Of a stretch of 64,000 nucleotides of DNA, positions 53,282 through 61,217 are shown in pieces; position 1 is the stretch's first letter, and each line of letters opens with the position of its first letter. Both the position numbers and the translations under genes were made by a program. This stretch comes from Rhizocola hellebori. GTDB lineage: Bacteria; Actinomycetota; Actinomycetes; Mycobacteriales; Micromonosporaceae. Under the pieces are notes generated by a model that ran no database searches, was not told the DNA's origin, and was given only the letters and a program-made list of their open reading frames with translations. The stretch is from assembly GCF_016862955.1 (NCBI RefSeq), contig NZ_BONY01000052.1:1-64000 (forward strand). Direction: 5' to 3'.

Positions 53282-54919
53282 GTGCCGCGTGTCGTCATTT
53301 GGACCTTTCACCTCGCACTGCCCATGGCGGGGCTGTGGTTGCTGCTCGCCCAACCGGCCGCCGACCTGACCTGGCACGACTCGGAGAGCCACTTCTGGCT
53401 GGTCCTGGTGGTGGCAGTGATCAACGTCGCGCTCGGGGTGCGGATGAGCTCCGCCGCGAGCGCGCGTTCGGACGCCCGCCTCTTCCTGGTCTCGCTGGCG
53501 TTCCTGTCCAGCGCGGGCTTCTTCGCGCTGCATGCCCTGGCCACGCCGGGTGTGCTGCTGCATCACGCCAATGCCGGCTTCGATGTCTCCCAGCCGATAG
53601 GCCTTGCCGTGGCCGCGATCTTTGCGGTCGCGTCGTCGCTTCAGCTCGACGACCGGCGGGCGGCGGCGGTGCTGCGTGCGCAGCCGCTGCTGCAGATCGG
53701 GCTGGCCACCCTGATCGTTTTCTGGGCGGTGATTTCCCTTCTCGACCTGCCGCCGCTCAACGCCACCCCGGGCACCCGCGAGGTGGAGGGGCCGTTGATC
53801 GTGATCGCCTTCCTCACGGTGGCGCTCTACATCTTCGCGGCATTCCGTTACTACCTGTTGCACAGGCGCACACCGGCGGCAATGTTGATCAGTGTGGTCA
53901 CCGCGTTCGTGCTGCTGGCCGAGGCCATGGTCACGGTGACCCTCGCGCACAAATGGCAGCTGTCGTGGTGGGGATGGCATGTCCTGCTCGCCTTCGCCTT
54001 CGGCTTCGTGGCCTACAGCGCGTATGTCCAATACGGACGGGAGGGAACGAGCGCCGGTCTGTTCGACGCGATCACCCTCGACCGCACGGCAAAGGCCATC
54101 CGAGCCGAATACGGTGCGGCCCTTGAGGAATTGGTCACCGAGCTGGAGGAGCGGGAGCGATCGGGCGGCCCTGCCCCGCACGTGGCGGGTCGGCTGGCGG
54201 AACGGTTCGGGCTCAGCGAGGGGCAGACCGCGGTGCTCGACCGGGCCGCCGCCGCGCTTTCCGCTGAGCGAGAGGTCAGCCGCAAGCTCAACACCCTGTT
54301 CCGGCACTATCTTTCGCCCGACGTGGCGGCCGCGCTGATCGCCGACCCGGATCAGGCTGCGCTCGGCGGGTCGGTGGTGGAGGTGACCGCACTCTTCGCC
54401 GATCTGCGTGGCTTCACGACCTTCTCCGAAGGGGTGGAGCCGGCCGAGATCGTGGCCATGCTCAACCGGTACCACGGAGTGGCCGTTCCCTCCATTTTGG
54501 ACAATGGCGGCACCATCGTGCAGTTCGTGGGCGACGCGTTGCTGGCCCTGTTCAATGCGCCCGCCCGGCAGCCGGATCACGCCTTGCGCGCGATCCGCGC
54601 GGCCATGCAGATGCAGGTGGCGGTGGAAGCCATCGCCGAAGAGCGCCCGGACTGGCCCCGCTTCCGGGTCGGCGCCAACACCGGCCCCGCGTTGGTGGGA
54701 AACATTGGCAGCGAAGCATTACGGGGCTTCAACGCGATGGGCGATGCCGTCAACGTGGCCGCCCGGCTGCAGACGCTCGCCCAGCCCGGCCAGGTCATCA
54801 TCGGCCAGCACACGATGCTGGCCGCCGGCGACCGCGTCAAGAGCGAACCCCTGGGCGACCTGGAGGTCAAAGGCCGGGTGCAGACCGTCAGCGCCTATCT
54901 GGTGACCGGCCTGACATGA
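53282..54919 (+). CDS. Membrane class III adenylate cyclase
   Basis: The 545-residue protein has six to seven N-terminal membrane helices, a coiled connector and a C-terminal class III catalytic domain from about residue 350. Metal-binding Asp residues are in LFADLRGFT and FVGDALLALF, and the transition-state motif is NVAARL. The stretch GNIGSEALRGFNAMGDAVN is typical of adenylate cyclases. It makes cAMP at the inner membrane face. It is coupled by ATGA to a CRP-type regulator gene, suggesting local signalling. Confidence 0.93.
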   Translation: MPRVVIWTFHLALPMAGLWLLLAQPAADLTWHDSESHFWLVLVVAVINVALGVRMSSAASARSDARLFLVSLAFLSSAGFFALHALATPGVLLHHANAGFDVSQPIGLAVAAIFAVASSLQLDDRRAAAVLRAQPLLQIGLATLIVFWAVISLLDLPPLNATPGTREVEGPLIVIAFLTVALYIFAAFRYYLLHRRTPAAMLISVVTAFVLLAEAMVTVTLAHKWQLSWWGWHVLLAFAFGFVAYSAYVQYGREGTSAGLFDAITLDRTAKAIRAEYGAALEELVTELEERERSGGPAPHVAGRLAERFGLSEGQTAVLDRAAAALSAEREVSRKLNTLFRHYLSPDVAAALIADPDQAALGGSVVEVTALFADLRGFTTFSEGVEPAEIVAMLNRYHGVAVPSILDNGGTIVQFVGDALLALFNAPARQPDHALRAIRAAMQMQVAVEAIAEERPDWPRFRVGANTGPALVGNIGSEALRGFNAMGDAVNVAARLQTLAQPGQVIIGQHTMLAAGDRVKSEPLGDLEVKGRVQTVSAYLVTGLT

Positions 54920-55578
54920 CAGGAGAGTTCTGGGCGCTGCTTACGCCCGCTGAGCGGGAGGACTTCACCCGGCACAGCGTGGTCAAGCAATGGCGGCGCG
55001 GAGACGTGCTCTTCCGAGAGGGGGCCGATTCCGACTGGGTGGTCGTGGTGCAGACCGGCCGGGTCAAGGCGTCCTGCCACACCGCTGGCGGGTCGGAGGT
55101 CGTCCTCGCCGTAAGAGGCCCGGGTGCCCTGCTGGGTGAGCTTTCCGCGGTCGACAGGGAACCCCGCTCAGCCACCATCCAGGCCGTGGAGCCGTTGACC
55201 GCGCTGGTGATGCCGCTGCCCGAGTTCGAGGCCTACCTGTCCGCCCACGGCCGGGTCGCCTACCTGCTGATGCGCATGCTCGCGCAGCGGCTGCGCGACG
55301 CCGACCGCAAACGCATCGAGTTCGGTGCGCAGGACAGCACGGGCCGGGTGGCGGCCAGGCTGGTCGAGCTGGCCGAGCGGTTCGGCACCAAGCACGGCAA
55401 CGGCGAGATCAAGATCGCGCTGCCGCTCTCCCAGGACGAGCTGGCGGGCTGGGTCGGCTCGTCACGCGAGGCCGTGAGCAAGGCGCTTGGCGTGTTGCGT
55501 TCGGCGGGCTGGATCCGTACCAGCCGGATGTCGGTGGTCGTCCTCGACCTGGAGGCGCTGCGCCGCCGCGCGGCCTGA
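54916..55578 (+). CDS. Crp/Fnr-family transcription factor coupled to cyclase
   Basis: The 220-residue regulator has a cyclic-nucleotide-binding domain with the phosphate-binding cassette GELSAVDREPRSAT and a winged helix (LSQDELAGWVGSSREAVSKALG). No cysteine cluster typical of FNR is present. It is translated from the cyclase stop (ATGA), so it is the obvious effector of the cyclase. Its target sites are not known. The divergent Rieske/DUF6529 operon is a candidate. Confidence 0.92.
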   Translation: MTGEFWALLTPAEREDFTRHSVVKQWRRGDVLFREGADSDWVVVVQTGRVKASCHTAGGSEVVLAVRGPGALLGELSAVDREPRSATIQAVEPLTALVMPLPEFEAYLSAHGRVAYLLMRMLAQRLRDADRKRIEFGAQDSTGRVAARLVELAERFGTKHGNGEIKIALPLSQDELAGWVGSSREAVSKALGVLRSAGWIRTSRMSVVVLDLEALRRRAA

Positions 55579-55615
55579 TGGAATTGGCCGCTTCGCGGCG
55601 TTGTTGGGACCTGGC

Positions 55616-55954
55616 ATGACCTCCGAAGAGTCGATCCTGCGCAAATATGAGCGCGCCCAGCTCTTCTTCGCGGCCAAGGACTATCTGGTGGCGGCGGAGT
55701 TGCTGGAGTCGGTCGTCGCGGATGCTCCGGCCGACGTTGCCCCGCGCGAGTTGCTTGCGCGTGCCTACTTTCACTCGGCTCAGCTCAAGCGGGCCGAGGC
55801 GCAGCTGCGGCTTATCGTGCAGCGCCACCCCACCGAGAGCTACGCCCACCTGATGCTCGGTCGCACTCTGCAACGGCAGAGCCGCCACGAGGAGGCTCAA
55901 TCCTGGCTTCGGATAGCCGCCGCGCTCGGTGAGGACGTGTCCACCGCGAGCTGA
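55616..55954 (+). CDS. Small TPR protein
   Basis: The 112-residue protein consists of about three tetratricopeptide-like helix pairs (ILRKYERAQLFFAAKDYLVAA and LARAYFHSAQLKRAEAQLRLI, then LMLGRTLQRQSRHEEAQSWL). It probably acts as a protein-interaction module in the cytoplasm. Its 3' end overlaps the convergent zinc-ribbon gene by 58 nt. Confidence 0.88.
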   Translation: MTSEESILRKYERAQLFFAAKDYLVAAELLESVVADAPADVAPRELLARAYFHSAQLKRAEAQLRLIVQRHPTESYAHLMLGRTLQRQSRHEEAQSWLRIAAALGEDVSTAS

Positions 55955-56259
55955 GCCTTGGGCCGGGTGGCCCACCACGCCTCGACCTGGGCCGCGAGGG
56001 TCGGCTCCGGGTCGTCGCGGCCGTCGAGCGAACCGAGCCAGTGGCCGAGCAGTTCCGAAACGTGGGACATGTCCTGTGGCTGAACGCTTCCGTGCGCAGC
56101 GAAGTAGCCGATCAACCGCTCCGCGTGCGGGTCTGCCGAGTCGCAGGACGGGCAGAGTGCCACGGTTCGCTTTCCGCCGATGCTCGCGGTCAGGCACAGC
56201 CTTGCCGCACAGCGCGGGCAGCGGGTGTCTGAGGCGACGCGGACCTCCACAGCAGTCAC
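55897..56259 (-). CDS. Zinc-ribbon protein (DUF6300-like)
   Basis: The 120-residue protein has an N-terminal zinc ribbon (Cys14, Cys17, Cys36, Cys39) and a helical C-terminus with ERLIGYFAAHGSVQPQD. The family is actinobacterial and uncharacterised. Possible roles include DNA or RNA binding. It overlaps the TPR gene end. Confidence 0.82.
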   Translation of the reverse strand: MTAVEVRVASDTRCPRCAARLCLTASIGGKRTVALCPSCDSADPHAERLIGYFAAHGSVQPQDMSHVSELLGHWLGSLDGRDDPEPTLAAQVEAWWATRPKAQLAVDTSSPSAAAIRSQD

Positions 56260-56399
56260 GCGGTGATCTTAGGGCACCCGAGGTCGGGAGCTTCGGATCT
56301 GGTGCGTGGATACTCAAACAAGAAGAGATGTCGCAAAACGGCCGGGCTTTCGGTTTCACCCGTTCGGGTTTGCTGTGGGAGCGCTTCCGCGGATTTCTG

Positions 56400-56435
56400 G
56401 CCGCGCCCCCGGACATGAGACCGGGGGCATGCGGC
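56400..56435. terminator. Hairpin downstream of the DUF6158-like gene
   Basis: GCCGC-GCCCCCGG pairs with CCGGGGGC-AT-GCGGC around an 8-nt loop. It follows the DUF6158-like stop codon (minus strand). The remaining 56260-56399 holds no gene that I can support. Confidence 0.6.
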
Positions 56436-56443
56436 CGCGGTGC

Positions 56444-56704
56444 TTAGCCCAGCTTTTTCGGCTGGCGCTCGAACTCCTTGCCCGGCAACGGCCATGGCCA
56501 TTTGGTGGCGGCGTGGGGGAAACGGCGCAGGTACTCTGCGTCGAGCTCGGCTAACCGGAGCCCAACCGAACCCAGTTCATGGGGGAATCCTCGCTGTTGA
56601 ACTACGACCTGAAGCTGATGCGTGGCTGCCAATTCTCGTCTGAGAGCGTCATCATCCAACTCAACCGCCGGGATCGCGGTGAGCGTCTGCGTCGGGTAGG
56701 TCAT
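56444..56704 (-). CDS. DUF6158-like small protein (86 aa)
   Basis: The product begins MTYPTQTLTAIPAVELDDDA and contains ELAATHQLQVVVQQRGFPHEL, then RLAELDAEYLRRFP, a helical pattern seen in a small actinobacterial family of unknown function. Its C-terminus is basic (GKEFERQPKKLG). ATG at 56704 chosen over one 45 nt upstream. Confidence 0.75.
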   Translation of the reverse strand: MTYPTQTLTAIPAVELDDDALRRELAATHQLQVVVQQRGFPHELGSVGLRLAELDAEYLRRFPHAATKWPWPLPGKEFERQPKKLG

Positions 56705-56839
56705 CGAGCAGTTCCTAGTCGGGTGTGAAGGTGTCAGGCACATTTGCACGCGAGCAGAGGTACCCCCGAGGACTTCAGGCTAAGCATTCAATTCTCGGCG
56801 GTAACCCGACAGAAGGAAATTCTATCCAGGGGTGTCAAT

Positions 56840-57343
56840 TTAGCGCATCGTCGTCGCGTAGTCACTCGTGAGTTCCTCTGCGCGTTCCCACATTGAACTC
56901 TCCGGCTTGGTTCCGTCAAGTTGTGCTTTGACGATCTCCAGGCCAGCGTGCCAGGCGGCCGCGATAGCGGGCGCGTCGGAGGCATCGGCGATGGTGTTGG
57001 CGAAGATCAGATTTGTGCCGCCCGCGGAGTCTTCGGTCAGCTCCCAGCGCAGCACCTCGTCACCCCAGCTGAACTCGAGCAGGGCCGGCGGGTTGGCCTG
57101 CAGCACCTCGCCCGTGCCCACCTGGTCGGCCGGGATGCCAAACTTTTCGACCTGCACCTTGGTCGGTCTGAAGCTCAATGGCGCACCCGCCCGTGGCTCG
57201 AACTCCACTCGAGCGGGAAACCAGCAGGCCCGCGGCTCCGGCTGAGCGAGCGCGTGCCAGACGATCTCGCGGCTCTGGTCGAGGTGCAGCTCGAAGCGCA
57301 GGACGAACTTGCCGTCGGCGGTCGGGTGAAGAGTTCCCAACAT
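56840..57343 (-). CDS. SRPBCC (AHSA1-like) domain protein
   Basis: The 167-residue START-like fold protein shows LDQSREIVWHALAQPEPRACWFP and LLEFSWGDEVLRWELTED, the AHSA1 pattern. Such proteins bind hydrophobic ligands or assist Hsp90. Ligand unknown. It lies 12 nt from the quinone reductase-like gene and is probably co-transcribed with it. Confidence 0.88.
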   Translation of the reverse strand: MLGTLHPTADGKFVLRFELHLDQSREIVWHALAQPEPRACWFPARVEFEPRAGAPLSFRPTKVQVEKFGIPADQVGTGEVLQANPPALLEFSWGDEVLRWELTEDSAGGTNLIFANTIADASDAPAIAAAWHAGLEIVKAQLDGTKPESSMWERAEELTSDYATTMR

Positions 57344-57355
57344 GCTTCAAGTCTC

Positions 57356-58282
57356 TCAGGGTACGAGGACAATTTTGCCGATTGTGCGACCGGTTTCGCC
57401 ATACGCGTGAGCCGCCGCGGCGTCTTGCAGGGGGAAGGTCTTCGCCACGTGGACCCGCAACCGGCCCTGATCGGCGAGCAGAGCGAGCGCTTCCAGCCCC
57501 GCATGATCGGGCTCGGCCAGAAAATCCAGCGCCCTGACGCCGCGCTCAGCGGCGTTCGCGGCCACCTCGGGCGGCGTGTCGCTGGTCATGGCCACGAGCA
57601 GCCCGCCCGGGCGCACCGTCGCCAAGGCCGCGCCCGCCTGCGGCCCGATCAGGCCGATCGCGACGTCGATGCCGGTCACCGAGGTCGCGATGTCCATCGA
57701 GGTGTAGTCGATGACCTCGTCCGCCCCCAGCCCGAGCACGAACTCGTGCTTGGCCGGGCTCGCGGTCGCCACGACGTGGGCGCCCAGCGCCTTGGCCAAC
57801 TGAACCGCGAGATGGCCGACCCCGCCGGCCGCGGCCGGGACCAGCACCCGTTGCCCCGGCTGCAGGTTGGCCGTGTCCACGAGCACCTGGCGCGCCGTGA
57901 GACCGGCCAGCGGCAGGCCCGCCGCCTCCACATGCGACAGCGTGGCCGGTTTGCGGGCCAAGTGGCGGCTGGGCGCGGTGATGTACTCGGCATAGGCCGC
58001 GGCTTGAGCGGGAAAACGGGGCATCCCAAAGACTTCGTCGCCGACCGCGAACCGGGTCACGCCCCGCCCGATCTTCTCGACCGTGCCGCTCACATCCCAC
58101 CCGACCGTGAACGGGGGCCGGCCGAGAAACCCACCCGAGCGGCGCACCTTCCAGTCCACCGGATTGACCCCGGCGGCGTGCACTCTCACCAGCACCTCGG
58201 TGGGGCCGGGCTCGGGCCGGTCGGCCTCGATCATCCGCAGCACCTCAGGCCCACCCAGGGACTCCTGACGGATCATCCTCAC
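57356..58282 (-). CDS. Zinc-independent NADPH:quinone reductase-like enzyme (MDR family)
   Basis: The 308-residue medium-chain dehydrogenase has the QOR start IRQESLGGPEVLR, substrate domain GVNPVDWKVRRSG and cofactor motif AAAGGVGHLAVQLAKALGA, without zinc-binding cysteines. It probably reduces quinones or enones with NADPH. GTG at 58282, GTG at 58291 and ATG at 58276 are all possible starts. It is divergent from the phosphotransferase gene. Confidence 0.9.
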   Translation of the reverse strand: MRMIRQESLGGPEVLRMIEADRPEPGPTEVLVRVHAAGVNPVDWKVRRSGGFLGRPPFTVGWDVSGTVEKIGRGVTRFAVGDEVFGMPRFPAQAAAYAEYITAPSRHLARKPATLSHVEAAGLPLAGLTARQVLVDTANLQPGQRVLVPAAAGGVGHLAVQLAKALGAHVVATASPAKHEFVLGLGADEVIDYTSMDIATSVTGIDVAIGLIGPQAGAALATVRPGGLLVAMTSDTPPEVAANAAERGVRALDFLAEPDHAGLEALALLADQGRLRVHVAKTFPLQDAAAAHAYGETGRTIGKIVLVP

Positions 58283-58306
58283 CCGGTTCACCCTACCGGG
58301 GGCACA

Positions 58307-59203
58307 ATGAGCGGCATGCTTCCTCCCATCGCCCCGGCCTTCGACCTCGAGACCCTGGTGCAGGCGGCCACCGCCGAGGGCAGCGGGCTGTGGGACCTGT
58401 CCCGGGCCACGCTGCACGCCGACGGCTGGGAAAACGCCGTCCTGGAGACAGGTGACGGCTGGATCCTGCGCTTCCCGCGCGACGAGGAGCTCGACTTCGA
58501 CCAGGAGATCGCCATCCTGCAGCACCTGCAGGGGCGCCTGCTGGTGCGCACCCCGAGCGTCGAATGGATCGGGCAGAAGACCCGCTTCGCGGCCTATCGC
58601 AAGCTCACCGGCGCGGCCTTCGACCGGGAGCGCTACGCGTCGGCGAGCGAATTCCAGCGCGAAGCCCTGGCCAGCTCGCTCGCGAGGTTCCTGGCCGCGA
58701 TGCACGACAGCATGGACGAGGTGGAGGAGACCGAGCTGGAGGTCCCGTTCCTCGACCACGAGCCCACGCTCGAGCTGGTGGTCAAGGAGATGCGCTGGCT
58801 GCCCGCGTCGCACTGGAGACACGCCGAGAACCTCATCGGCCAGTTCGCCACGATGTGGGTGGGCGATAACGTTCCCGGCCCAGAGGTGTTGCTGCACAAC
58901 GATTTCCACACTGGCAACATGGTCTTCGCCGAGCCGGTGGGCGACCTGACCGGCATCTGGGACTTCTCCAACGTCCAGATTGGAGTGCCCACCTTCGACT
59001 TCCGGTACTTCGACGGCGCGCCGCGCGATCTGCTGGAACGCATGGCGGGGCACTACCAGATGCTGACCCAGCGCCCGATCGACGTGCGGGCGGCCGTCGT
59101 AGCCAACCGCATGGAGAACCTCTTCGACGTGCTGCAGACCCGCCGCATGGATCTTTTTGACACCGTGACCGCCCGGTGGGCAGCAGCCGACGCCGGGCTG
59201 TAG
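58307..59203 (+). CDS. Aminoglycoside phosphotransferase-like (APH/ChoK) kinase
   Basis: The 298-residue kinase has the Brenner loop HNDFHTGNMV and the metal-binding WDFSNVQIG. The N-lobe (DGWENAVLETGDGWILRFPR) binds ATP. Such proteins phosphorylate antibiotics or metabolites such as macrolides or choline. The natural substrate is unknown. The ATG at 58307 follows a G-rich stretch. Confidence 0.88.
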   Translation: MSGMLPPIAPAFDLETLVQAATAEGSGLWDLSRATLHADGWENAVLETGDGWILRFPRDEELDFDQEIAILQHLQGRLLVRTPSVEWIGQKTRFAAYRKLTGAAFDRERYASASEFQREALASSLARFLAAMHDSMDEVEETELEVPFLDHEPTLELVVKEMRWLPASHWRHAENLIGQFATMWVGDNVPGPEVLLHNDFHTGNMVFAEPVGDLTGIWDFSNVQIGVPTFDFRYFDGAPRDLLERMAGHYQMLTQRPIDVRAAVVANRMENLFDVLQTRRMDLFDTVTARWAAADAGL

Positions 59204-59225
59204 TGCGGCGTTCTATTGTGAGGCT

Positions 59226-60044
59226 GTGCCCAGACCACTGATCGATGCCGCCTCGCTGGCCGCGAAGCTCTCCGCGGAGAACCCGCCGACCGTTCTTGAC
59301 GTGCGCTGGAAGCTCGGGGCGCCGTCCGCCTACCCCGACTACCTGGCCGGGCACGTGCCCGGGGCCGCCTTTGTCGATCTGGAGCAGGAGCTGTGTGGGC
59401 CGGCCGGCGCCGGTGGGCGCCACCCGCTGCCCGATCCGGAGCAGCTCCAGGTGGCGCTGCGCGCGGCCGGTGTGAGCAGCGACCGCGAAGTGGTCGTCTA
59501 CGACCACGGTGACGGCATGGCCGCGGCCAGGGCCTGGTGGACCCTTCGTTGGGCCGGTCATCATCTGGTACGGGTGCTCGACGGCGGATATCCGGCCTGG
59601 GTGGCCGCGGCGGGGCCGATAAGCGTAGAGCCGTCGGCGGTGACGCCGGGCGAATTCAAGGTCGAGCCCGGCGCGATGCCGGTGCTCGACGCGGAAGAGG
59701 CCGCCCGGGTGGCCCGGGAAGGGGCGCTGCTGGACGCACGCGCACCGGAACGCTTCCGCGGCGAAACCGAGCCGATCGATCCCGTGGCCGGCCACATTCC
59801 GGGCGCGATGAACATGCCCTACGCCAAACTGGTCAACGCCGACGGCACCATGCGCGACGACCTCATCTCGATCCTGCCCGCGGCCGTTCAGGTCGGGGCC
59901 TACTGCGGGTCGGGGATCACCGCCGCCCACACCGTTCTGGCGCTGTTCCAGGCGGGCCGGGACGACGCGGCGCTCTACGTCGGCTCGTGGAGCCACTGGA
60001 TCACCGACGAGGACCGTCCAATCGCGACAGGCGACGGCGAATGA
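59226..60044 (+). CDS. Rhodanese-fold sulfurtransferase (mercaptopyruvate type)
   Basis: The 272-residue two-domain rhodanese has an inactive N-terminal domain and active-site Cys227 in AYCGSGITAAH. The CGSG(I/V)T loop favours 3-mercaptopyruvate over thiosulfate as donor. GTG start at 59226. Its TGA overlaps the acuC start as ATGA, so a sulfurtransferase is made with the acetylation enzymes. Confidence 0.93.
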   Translation: MPRPLIDAASLAAKLSAENPPTVLDVRWKLGAPSAYPDYLAGHVPGAAFVDLEQELCGPAGAGGRHPLPDPEQLQVALRAAGVSSDREVVVYDHGDGMAAARAWWTLRWAGHHLVRVLDGGYPAWVAAAGPISVEPSAVTPGEFKVEPGAMPVLDAEEAARVAREGALLDARAPERFRGETEPIDPVAGHIPGAMNMPYAKLVNADGTMRDDLISILPAAVQVGAYCGSGITAAHTVLALFQAGRDDAALYVGSWSHWITDEDRPIATGDGE

Positions 60045-61216
60045 AGTCGCTTGTGCTGTGGAGCGAAAAGCTCCTCGAATACGACCTGGGCAACCATCCG
60101 CTCGACCCGGTGCGGGTGGAGCTGACCATCGCGCTGGCCCGCGACCTCGGCCTTCTCGACCGGCCCGGCGTGACCGTACGTGAGCCGGTCGCGGCCACCG
60201 ATGAGGAGCTGTTGCGGGTGCACCGAGCCGACTACCTGCATGCGGTGCGAGTGGCGCCCGACGACCCGTTCTTCCGCGGGTACGGGCTGAACACCCCGGA
60301 CAATCCGGTTTTCGACCACATGCACGAAGCCTCCGCCCTCGTCGCGGGGGCGAGTCTGGCCGCGGCCCGGGCGGTGTACAGCGGCGAGGTGACCCGGGCG
60401 GTGAACGTCTCCGGCGGGCTGCATCACGCCATGCCCGCGCGGGCATCGGGCTTCTGCGTCTACAACGACCCGGCCATCGCCATCGCCGATCTGCTTGCGG
60501 CTGGCGCGCAACGGATCGCCTACGTCGATATCGATGTGCATCACGGGGACGGGGTGCAGGAGATCTTCGCCGATGACCCGCGGGTGCTGACCGTGAGCCT
60601 GCACGAGAGCCCGATGACCCTGTTCCCGGGGACGGGTTTCCCGACCGAGGTGGGTGGGCCCGCCGCGCTTGGCACTGCGGTGAACGTCGCGCTCCCACCT
60701 GGGACCCGGGACAGGGGATGGCTTCGGGCTTTTCATGCGGTGGTGCCGAGCGTGCTTCGTGCGTTCCGGCCGCAACTGGTGGTGCTGCAAGCGGGCGCCG
60801 ACTCGCACCAGCTCGATCCGCTCGCCAACCTGCAGCTCAGCGTGGACGGGCAGCGGGCGGCCGCGATCGCCGTGCGCGACCTGGCCGACGAGTTGTGCGG
60901 CGGGAAGGTGATCGCGACCGGTGGTGGCGGCTACGCGCTGATGCAGGTGGTGCCGCGCACCTGGTCGCATCTGATCGCGACGATGACCGGTGATCCGCTC
61001 GACCCGGCCACGCTCACCCCGCCCTCGTGGCGTGCCTTGGCGCGCAAGCGTTTTCCCGATCAGGATCCACCGCAGCGGATGACCGACGACGCCGACGTCG
61101 GGTTCGAGCCCTGGCAGCCGGGGGTGGGGCAGGATCCGCTCGACCGGACCATCCTCGCCACGCGTCAGGCGATTTTCCCCTACTACGGGCTCGACCCGAT
61201 GGATGCGCGAGACTGA
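60041..61216 (+). CDS. acuC: AcuC-type class I protein deacetylase
   Basis: The 391-residue zinc-dependent HDAC-like enzyme has GGLHHAMPARASGFCVYND, the zinc motif DIDVHHGDGVQ, a later Asp (AGADSHQLDPL) and GGGGY. AcuC removes acetyl groups from acyl-CoA synthetases and relieves their inhibition. It overlaps the rhodanese stop by four bases and is followed after one nucleotide by the acetyltransferase gene. Confidence 0.94.
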   Translation: MKSLVLWSEKLLEYDLGNHPLDPVRVELTIALARDLGLLDRPGVTVREPVAATDEELLRVHRADYLHAVRVAPDDPFFRGYGLNTPDNPVFDHMHEASALVAGASLAAARAVYSGEVTRAVNVSGGLHHAMPARASGFCVYNDPAIAIADLLAAGAQRIAYVDIDVHHGDGVQEIFADDPRVLTVSLHESPMTLFPGTGFPTEVGGPAALGTAVNVALPPGTRDRGWLRAFHAVVPSVLRAFRPQLVVLQAGADSHQLDPLANLQLSVDGQRAAAIAVRDLADELCGGKVIATGGGGYALMQVVPRTWSHLIATMTGDPLDPATLTPPSWRALARKRFPDQDPPQRMTDDADVGFEPWQPGVGQDPLDRTILATRQAIFPYYGLDPMDARD

Positions 61217-61217
61217 C

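Noticed and set aside
56921-59203. A 760-codon frame extending upstream of the phosphotransferase
   Set aside because: The first 460 or so residues lie antisense to the SRPBCC and quinone reductase-like genes and have shadow composition.
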